Below are positions 14,771 to 64,000 of a stretch of 64,000 nt of DNA, in pieces (positions within the stretch are counted from its first letter, which is position 1; each line of letters opens with the position of its first letter). The DNA is from Urophycis tenuis (lineage: Eukaryota > Chordata > Actinopteri > Gadiformes > Phycidae), in contig JAXIVH010000150.1 in assembly GCA_036785325.1 (NCBI GenBank), positions 70,001 to 134,000 on the forward strand. The letters are read 5' to 3'. Position numbers and translations under genes: made by a program. The notes beneath the pieces are model-generated. The model searched no databases. It saw nothing but the letters and a program-made list of their open reading frames with translations, and was not told the DNA's origin.

Positions 14771-16313
14771 CTTGTGCTGGTGCCAGTCTCCCTGCCAACA
14801 CTTCTGGCTCTGTGAGGTCCTGCAGCAGCTGCTGGATTTTGAATGGGGAACTGTCTTCAGGAAACTCCTGGTCCACAAGCTTATTTTCCTCATAAAATGT
14901 GATGTCTAGGATCACCTACATACAGACAGACGGGATTATTTTCCTGCACTAAAAATGTATGTAGTATGATTATCAGTAATACTGTGCTAGGGTAACAGTA
15001 ACAGTAGACTACTATTCCATATATAACATTGCTTGTAATACAACTAAAAACAAACAATATAGCAATGTATTTAAGACGTAATACATAAAATTACAAAACA
15101 CTTTTACAACGTTATTTTACGCACCAGATTTCATAATATAATCAACACCAAACCACAAAGATTATCTTTTACTAATACCATTCAAATAGGCCTTACATTT
15201 CCAGAATGTGATAGTGCTCAATGATCCAAAAGCGGTTTTGTTTACTCTAAAATTATAACATGCACATGCACTTAATAAGAACCTAAATATATATATATAT
15301 TTTATATATACCCTTGCATTCAATCCGTTGTTTTTGTAGGCCTACTCAACTCGAATGTGACAATGAGCATATATACAAGCTTTCAATTTCGAAATCAATA
15401 GCATTAATAAGCTAATTCAACACATCTGTGTTTACGATACTGTTCGACGAGACCAGAGAGATAATCATGAGGCATCATCCCTTACCTGCGTGTAATCCTG
15501 AAGCAGTTTGGGAAGACTGCTCGTCTCTCCTCCTTGTCTGTAGAAGCTTTTCAACTTGTCAAGTATGGTAGACGCATTCTGTAAATAGTCATCATCTGAG
15601 GAAAAACAGACATCAATATCACAGCGATTACAGATCTAAACAGATGGAACTGAGCACGTGCTGCGTTATGGATGTCTGCTGATGACCAACAATTTTGAAT
15701 ATTTTCCCATAAAATCTCCCCTGGTGCTTGGGTAATACAACACACTAACGAACATAAAGCATCACCAGCTGGTTAACCTAATTGGTAGGACACACGTATT
15801 CTCCACGTTGACATGACGGTGGTCCTCACAACGCTGCTGGGAAACTTCCAGTTCAAAGGCTCAGCCAATAAAATAACCGTCCACTCCGCATTACTGAGCT
15901 AACATTAGCAACGTAGCCTACAGCTGTCCTCAAAACTCACTTTGGTAGCTGGCAACCACACACCGTTTGATAAATAGCATTGACCGGAGCCGAACAATAC
16001 AACCGACCAGGTGCGGCTAGCCACCGGGGTAAACGCTCGGTGCTCGGTGAACACGGAGCGTTTAACCGGAGACCAGATGTTGTTATGGTAGCATCGAGCT
16101 AGGCTAGCACGTTAGCCCGCTAGCTAGGCGTCTTCACCGGGCGGACAGCCGCGACAGGGTTCGCAGTGAAAACGTTTACTTGTATATTCCACATCCACTC
16201 GAGGACTTAATATCGATACCTTGTTTTTCTGATCGCAGGCTAGCGCACTTTATGTCCAACTCAAATATCCGTCGCTCCAGCTCGAAGCCTTGTCGCCTGC
16301 AGTCGTCAGCCAT
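12338..16313 (-). CDS. rimoc1: RAB7A-interacting MON1-CCZ1 complex subunit 1 (C5orf51), six coding exons
   Basis: RIMOC1 is a cytosolic partner of the MON1-CCZ1 RAB7 exchange factor. In human cells it is needed for RAB7A recruitment to damaged mitochondria during mitophagy. Exons on the minus strand are 16313-16220, 15595-15486, 14915-14769, 13939-13808, 13555-13441 and 12573-12338, in phase throughout, 834 nt including TAG. The product is 277 aa; human is about 294. Family blocks in order are DDDYLQNAS, FYEENKLVDQEFPEDSS, LLECLYWRRGALLYMYCH, IFSDTHLLTMMYIGEMCFW, KYVLACEGPL and WNTENAKEIL. No signal peptide, membrane segment or catalytic motif is visible, consistent with an adaptor. The start ATG at 16313 is the first in frame, and two CACGTG boxes sit just upstream. 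The donor of exon 3 opens a (GT)n microsatellite. The gene diverges from oxct1 (ATG to ATG about 0.7 kb) and lies in tandem with fbxo4. Confidence 0.95.
12780..13014 (+). mobile_element. tRNA-derived SINE (plus orientation), preceded by a SINE tail fragment
   Basis: A head with an A-box-like GTAGCTCAGTGGATAGAGC and B-box-like GGTTCGATCCC is followed by the fish SINE tail TTTGGACAAAAGCGTCTGCT. The bases at 12786-12807 (tctctgcatttaaccca) are the reversed tail of another SINE type also seen at 28383. Confidence 0.75.
13015..13210. repeat. 46-47-bp tandem repeat in rimoc1 intron 5
   Basis: At least four units contain CTATGTACATTTAAC and the near palindrome CATCCTATG-GTA-CATAGGATG, followed by GCAGGGGGCAG. 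Starts of CTATG fall at 13020, 13066, 13113, 13159 and 13206. Confidence 0.9.
13211..13343 (-). mobile_element. tRNA-derived SINE fragment (minus orientation)
   Basis: Minus strand: GGCAGTAGCTCAGTGGGTAG (A box), GGTTCGATCCCC (B box), then ACTGAACCCCAAGTTGCTCC. It is inverted relative to the copy at 12780-13014, so the two flank the tandem repeat head to head. Confidence 0.75.
13441..13555 (-). CDS. rimoc1: rimoc1 coding exon 5
   Basis: Encodes CIQEGVRYLMRMLQVRNSVK to GFLSE. Acceptor cgccag, donor gtatgc. Confidence 0.94.
13808..13939 (-). CDS. rimoc1: rimoc1 coding exon 4
   Basis: 44 codons, VQSVLGLELLECLYWRRGAL to KDTFLK. Acceptor acgtcag, donor gtacac. Confidence 0.95.
14697..14768. repeat. 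(CA)n microsatellite forming the rimoc1 exon 3 splice donor
   Basis: On the rimoc1 strand this is 36 GT units. The first GT is itself the intron 3 donor dinucleotide. Confidence 0.97.
14769..14915 (-). CDS. rimoc1: rimoc1 coding exon 3
   Basis: 49 codons, VILDITFYEENKLVDQEFPE to RLAPAQE. Acceptor tatgtag; donor gag|gtgtgt is the start of the microsatellite. Confidence 0.95.
15486..15595 (-). CDS. rimoc1: rimoc1 coding exon 2
   Basis: Encodes DDYLQNASTILDKLKSFYRQ to LLQDYTQ. Acceptor ttcctcag, donor gtaagg. Confidence 0.92.
16220..16313 (-). CDS. rimoc1: rimoc1 coding exon 1
   Basis: Encodes MADDCRRQGFELERRIFELD to RSEKQ, then donor gtatcg in phase 1. Charge pattern and length match the poorly conserved human N-terminus. 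Confidence 0.85.
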
Positions 16314-16328
16314 GACTGAAAACCTTTG

Positions 16329-16355
16329 TCACGTGAGCGCTGGATTATTCACGTG
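16329..16355. promoter_or_regulatory. two CACGTG E-boxes upstream of rimoc1
   Basis: CACGTG occurs at 16330-16335 and 16350-16355. The first lies in GTCACGTGAG, one base from the TFEB CLEAR palindrome GTCACGTGAC. Confidence 0.55.
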
Positions 16356-16906
16356 CTCAAAGTGTGCGCGCGCGTGTCTGCGTGTGTTTGTGCGTGCGTG
16401 CGTGTGTTTACTTTAGCGTCAAATTTGGATTTAGATGAACACCTATGATTAATACGGATTACCTGATTAGTCCCCGGATAAATTGTGTCGCTTTGTTACC
16501 ATGGCTCTGCTTAAAATGGAGGAAATACAGGAATAAATAACACATAATACAATATTTTGATCTCCATCCCAACTGGGTGGTATCAGTCAACTGTAGTATA
16601 GTTGGTTGAAAATCGGTTAAATTGTAATAATCGGGTTTTTTTATTAGTTTTTTTCATTTATAGAAAAAAAAACATTTTCTTTTTATATATATATTTTACC
16701 ATGTCTGAACTCTTTTATATACCATAATCATTTTTCAAAGAATGTTTACGCGGACGGGGACATCTAGTAACACCACATGTAGTCGGCAGCGAAACCGTTA
16801 AATTTAAATGATCTTGCCAAGCCTCCCGTCAAAGCCTCGATGCGCGCTCGCTTACACGGCAACCACGCCCCTTCATGCATAAGTACCGCCCCTTTCAGGC
16901 CCCCGC

Positions 16907-16914
16907 TGACGTCA
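16907..16914. promoter_or_regulatory. perfect cAMP response element
   Basis: TGACGTCA, 113 bp upstream of the oxct1 ATG, within a GC-rich stretch. A CREB/ATF site is likely. Confidence 0.65.
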
Positions 16915-17026
16915 CTCCAGCGGAGTGCTCTGTTGTCAGACGTCGGCTGCCATTCATCCGATCTTCACCACCGTCACTTGAGTTTTAACTTCGCTCATTC
17001 GGTGCAGTTTACGGTGTAGCTCCAAC

Positions 17027-59548
<42,522 letters not shown>

Positions 59549-60200
59549 AGGCAGCCTGACGTCTGAGGAGCACCAAAGTCAGTGTTTCTCTCGTTTCATT
59601 TGGATAATTGGGTTGCTTTGCTTAAGATTCACACAGAAGAGCCTTTGATTTTGGTGGAATGTTTGAACTTGAACGATGACTGTATTAATCATTGCCAGTG
59701 AATGAAATACAAGACTGTGTTTTCATAGAGCCCCTGTTTGATTTTCATGTAGCAAAGTAAATTTGTGTACCTAAAGTGACAAACTGATGACCATAATTAT
59801 TAACTATGATAGCATTGTTATTTATTGCAAAACATTGGATCTGCTCAGTGGTTTTTATGAGACAGCTAAAGTGACCAGATTATTATTATTACCAGGCATT
59901 ATGTATCGTGAAAGCGACTTGTGCTTCAGGTACTTCTCTTATGAAGTGCAGGATATGCCTTCACACGTTGGACTGTTATTACTGTAATTCAATGCTGAGA
60001 AGGAAGCCGTTACTGAAGAAGGGAAGACGTTTAGCTGCAGACCTTAAAGTGTGACTGTGTTAACGATGTGGTGCTGCTGCCTGTAGACGCTCTGGCCGTT
60101 ATGTAGGACGTGTATATAAACAAACATTTGGCTGTTAGTGTGAAGTCGTTTTCTACTTCTGTGCCCTTTGTACATGAAATAAAAAGTCACTTTCTGCTGG
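59549..60200 (+). other. oxct1: oxct1 3' UTR
   Basis: Sequence between the stop codon and the polyadenylation signal, AT-rich, no repeats. Confidence 0.75.
60178..60183 (+). terminator. oxct1 polyadenylation signal
   Basis: AATAAA about 630 bp after the stop codon, followed by a TTTTAATTGTGTTTATT U/GU-rich stretch. Confidence 0.8.
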
Positions 60201-60311
60201 AAATGGGTATTTTAATTGTGTTTATTCCATTATAACTGTGTACGTCTGTTTTTTTTTGTACTGGGAATACGGTGTACAGTGTGTGGGAGAACGCACTGTC
60301 GCCAATCTATG

Positions 60312-60440
<129 letters not shown>

Positions 60441-61385
60441 GGGGGGTGGGTGGGGGGGGTGATGGACTTATGTTGACATACTTGATGTGATTTCTCCACT
60501 TGAGTAAACACGCTGCCCTCACCTGAGGGCGTTTACGTCATCAACGAATTAAACCAATTAGCCGCTGGCCTCGGTTAGATCAAGCCGGTTGGATCACCAA
60601 ATGGTACTGAAAAGAGACGGCAGTTTGCCACCAGCGGTGGCAAAAAAGGTGGAATCTAAAAAGGTGTACGCCGTTCACAATTAATCATAATCAACACATT
60701 GTCCATTTATTGCGTGTTTATGTATTCATCCAATTGATACATGCATATTTGCATTTTTAAGAGACGGACGCACACAATAAATAATAACTTTATGAAAAGG
60801 CTTCATGGAAACATTATTGTTTTCATGATGATGCTCCAACCAGTAACCTTTTCGCCAACTGGGAAATGTAACCCTTCCTATCCTAATGACATGTTAACTT
60901 CATTCACAAACACGACCCGTTCACCTGCGGTGCTGGAACAACGGACGCAACACGGGTATGCTGTTGTTCCAGCTGAATTGTAAATTATTCAATTAAGCTT
61001 CATTGTCTGTCGGCCGAATGCACTCTTTCATTCATTTATGACGAGCAGAAACGAATTGATTGGAAACATGGTGTATTAATTGGAGCGAAAGAAGGTATAC
61101 ACATATTAAGCAGCCTGGGCATTGCAACGCATTGATCTCTCCTGCCCATCCATCCGCAGCAGCAGCAGCCCCACAAATCCGCCGCACACCCACGTGTACG
61201 CGCGTAGGGGTGGGTGGGGGGGAGGGGGGGTTGTGTTGCGGTGTGGTGTGAGGTCTGGGTAGCCTATCTGTCAGGCTGCGTGCGCGGTGTGGGCGAGAGT
61301 GTTTAGTGCATGCGTGGATTGGAGAGCGAGGAGCGAGCGCAGCACAAAGAGCGCACTCCAGGCGAGCATTGTGCACGGCGTCAGC
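60441..61385. promoter_or_regulatory. oxct1-plcxd3 intergenic region and plcxd3 5' region
   Basis: 60470-61120 is AT-rich with no feature seen. 61140-61385 becomes CpG-rich and is the presumed plcxd3 promoter and 5' UTR (GAGCGAGGAGCGAGCGCAGC just upstream). Confidence 0.55.
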
Positions 61386-61488
61386 ATGGCTTCGTCTCAC
61401 GGGAGATGCGACCTACGGTTCGCCGACTGGATGTCAAGTTTACCGCAGACCATGCACACCATCCCGCTCACCAATCTAGCGATTCCCG
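61386..61488 (+). CDS. plcxd3: PI-PLC X domain-containing protein 3, first coding exon (partial gene)
   Basis: PLCXD3 has a phosphatidylinositol-phospholipase C X domain without the Y, C2 or EF-hand parts; mammalian transcripts are enriched in brain. Only exon 1 is in the window: 34 codons from MASSHGRCDLRFADWMSSLP to TIPLTNLAIP, then donor gtaggt in phase 1. The next codon would complete the GSHDS motif with the first catalytic histidine in exon 2, beyond the right edge. ADWM.xLP and the IPLTNLAIPG block are diagnostic of the PLCXD family. The following 2.5 kb is intron. The gene lies head-to-tail after oxct1, as in human. Confidence 0.93.
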
Positions 61489-62153
61489 GTAGGTGTCGTT
61501 CAAGTTATGCGTAAAAAGCAACGGTTTGGGTATATTGTGCATTGCAAGATGAGCATCTGTGTTAACCGTTTGCGCGTCGGGTAGCCGACGACATTGTCTT
61601 CATAAGAAGCTGAAAAACCATGTAAATCATATTAATTGCTTAACGCAGACGTACGGACGGAGGCAAATAATGGCGATTATATAATGTGCAGCCTTATACT
61701 GTTACGGTAAAGAAGAGGACAGGACCTGTTGCGCCATGCGAGCCAAGCCATGTGTCTCTCCTTGTCACGGTCACTCACTGTGACAAGTGCATTTAATAAT
61801 TATACTGTCTAGCCTTTTCATCTTAAATAATCGACCTGAAAATAATAACCGCTGTCAGGGACCAGCATTTCGAAATTGATTTTTTGTACGGAGGGGACAG
61901 TTTTTTATATATATGTATTTTATTTTATTATTTGTTACGTTTCTTTTACATTGTCAGATTTCAACGTCTGCCTCTATTGGATTTTAAAGATGTAATTTCA
62001 GAGAGATTGTAGAGAGTCAGGGGTAATCACTGAGCGTTGATTGTAATAACGGACTCTGATTTGACTTCTGGACGAACGGCCAATTAGCTGAGGGCAGATT
62101 ACTTCTCAGGGACACATTTATCATCACGTATTTACAAAGTTACTTGCACAAAG

Positions 62154-62155
<2 letters not shown>

Positions 62156-62234
<79 letters not shown>
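62156..62234. repeat. (TC)n microsatellite
   Basis: About 79 bp of pure TC. Confidence 0.98.
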
Positions 62235-62238
<4 letters not shown>

Positions 62239-62578
62239 AGTCTCTGGTGAGATTAAATGGCTTGGCTCCATTCTCTCATGTTTTTGCCCATGCCATTGGC
62301 TTATGCCAATTCACTGATTTAATTATTATTCATTTAATATTTACATTTTACACACACACTAACCAAGCAGTGGTGCTGTATAATGGATGGATGACGGGGC
62401 CTGAGTTCCTGTTATGATGGCACATCGTGCTGAATCACCTAGCATGTGCTACGTACGCAGGCCTGGAAACACTGCCGGCCCAATCTAATTAGGTACAATT
62501 ACTCCTCGTTGGCCCAGAAGCCCCGCATCTCAGCTGCTCTCCTGTTGGTCTTCCATGGACAAGATTCATACACACATC

Positions 62579-62609
62579 CTGTGTGTGTGTGTGTGTCTGT
62601 GTGTGTGTG

Positions 62610-62648
<39 letters not shown>
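62579..62648. repeat. (GT)n microsatellite
   Basis: GT repeats with GTCT and GACT interruptions. Confidence 0.96.
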
Positions 62649-63922
62649 ACTTGCGTCCTGTCCTGTATGTGTGCTAAGGATCGCATTCAATCTAATAATG
62701 ATCTCTGTACACACACACACGTACACTACATGGCTTATTTGTAATACTTGAGCTCAAATTGTCTCAAGGAGGCTGCAACACAACACTGCCTCAGTTAAAG
62801 GAATCCTGACAGAGTGTGTCTGGAAAAAGAGCTGCGTCTTATTTTTATCCATGGGTGCATTCTTTCTGTTACCCGGAGAGATGTCGTATTCATGAGGCCC
62901 CTGGCCCGCATCCAACCATCTCTGCGTTGAGCACTTTGATGCCACGTTGTTCTGGAGCAAGGCGGGGATTGAGTTTGCTAACCAACAGCGTCTAAACGGC
63001 TGGCACCCGGAGCAGCGCGTGTCTGGTGGGCTGGAGCGCCCTCTCCGCGTGTGGGCGGCCGTGTGTGACCGTTTCTGTCTTTCTTTTTTTCCTTTTTTAT
63101 TACACCTGCCGCTTCTCGCTGCCGTAGTCTGTAGTGCTTCACCATCCACGATGATGAGGAGAAAACACCCTCTTCCTCATGCGTCTGACCGTCTCTCCTC
63201 CTCCCGATGACACTTTCAGACGGCTCAATCGATATCTCCATGAGACCATGTTTTAATGGCGTCATTTGTCAGGCGGCACATATCAGTTAGTCTTCACAAG
63301 TTTATCTGTCTGTCTATCTGTCCAAAGTGATGTATGGAATGCACCGATTAATGCGCGGCAGATAAATCCTGAAATAAAGCCTTCTCTGGCAGTCGTAACA
63401 GGTGTGTCATCAGCATGGAGGCAGCAGTCGCTGTGGTCCAGCCAGGCTGTTCGGTACAACGCTAAATATCCATTAGCATGTGGATACATATGCAGACACT
63501 CACCACACACACACACACACAGACATATGTGTGCGCGTGGCTACGCGTTAGCTGCTTAATGCGTTTTGCGGCCTCCATGCTGTTTCTCTGAGGGAAACGA
63601 GGCTGGGAGGATTTCTACATCCTCAGGGCGTGACCACATCAATGGACAGGCAGACTTCCATTGCAACATGTTTCCAAAATGATATGCTATATCTTTAATT
63701 ACAATAATACAGCTATATATATATAGCTATTATTTTTCTTAGAATTGCCTTAATGTTTTATAACAGCTGTTCAAAGATGCCTTGGTTTTGTTGATTTGCA
63801 TACTTGTGCTGCTTTGCATAACATTTAGCATAACATAGCCCTGATCCACCCCATTAGGGAAGGAAGGAGGGAAAGAGGGAGAGGTAGGACTGCAGGAAAC
63901 AAGGGGGAGGGCCAGTGGAGTC

Positions 63923-64000
63923 GCAGAGGTGGAGGTGGACATTGTGATGGTGGAGGTGGAGCAGCAGAGGTGGAGGTGGACATTGTGATTGTGGAGGTGG
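63923..64000. repeat. 41-bp minisatellite running off the window
   Basis: GCAGAGGTGGAGGTGGACAT begins at 63923 and again at 63964; truncated by the window end. Confidence 0.88.

Larger units (their letters stand above)
16314..17026. promoter_or_regulatory. divergent rimoc1/oxct1 promoter region
   Basis: 713 bp between the two start codons. The left end is CpG-rich with two E-boxes. The right end (16800-17020) is GC-rich with CCACGCCCC and CCGCCCC boxes and a CRE. The middle is AT-rich. No clear TATA box was seen. Confidence 0.7.
61489..64000. other. plcxd3 intron 1 (partial)
   Basis: No exon 2 was recognised before the window ends. Contains two microsatellites and a terminal minisatellite, listed separately. 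Confidence 0.7.

Overview
The window is genomic DNA from a teleost fish, most likely a percomorph. The evidence is vertebrate intron-exon structure with GT-AG splice sites, fish-type tRNA-derived SINEs, and very dense (CA)n, (TC)n and minisatellite repeats. No bacterial, viral or plasmid features were seen. A run of 200 Ns at 1505-1704 marks an assembly gap.

Five genes can be supported, and their order and relative orientation match human chromosome 5p13. On the minus strand, left to right, they are one exon of ghr (902-1062), fbxo4 (9113-11312, 7 coding exons) and rimoc1/C5orf51 (12338-16313, 6 coding exons). On the plus strand are oxct1 (17027-59548, all 17 coding exons, 527 codons) and the first coding exon of plcxd3 (61386-61488), whose remaining exons lie beyond the right edge. 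rimoc1 and oxct1 diverge from a shared ~0.7 kb promoter region containing a perfect CRE and two CACGTG E-boxes.

The genes are not a pathway cluster. ghr is a growth-hormone-family receptor, fbxo4 an SCF ubiquitin-ligase receptor, rimoc1 a RAB7/MON1-CCZ1 mitophagy factor, oxct1 the mitochondrial ketone-body-using CoA transferase, and plcxd3 a PLC X-domain protein. Their association is conserved vertebrate synteny.

Most remaining sequence is intron and repeat. Intron 1 of oxct1 holds a ~2.1 kb repeat element (Helitron-like candidate) beside an unrecognised antisense coding-like fragment. Intron 4 holds a TTAA-flanked foldback transposon with two 186-bp arms that differ at only three positions. 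Introns 7, 13 and 15 are large and full of minisatellites. Tandem repeats directly abut several splice sites in oxct1, rimoc1 and fbxo4, which is the most distinctive pattern in the window. One probable frameshift lies in a 9-G run in fbxo4 exon 6. I found no convincing new multi-gene biological system.
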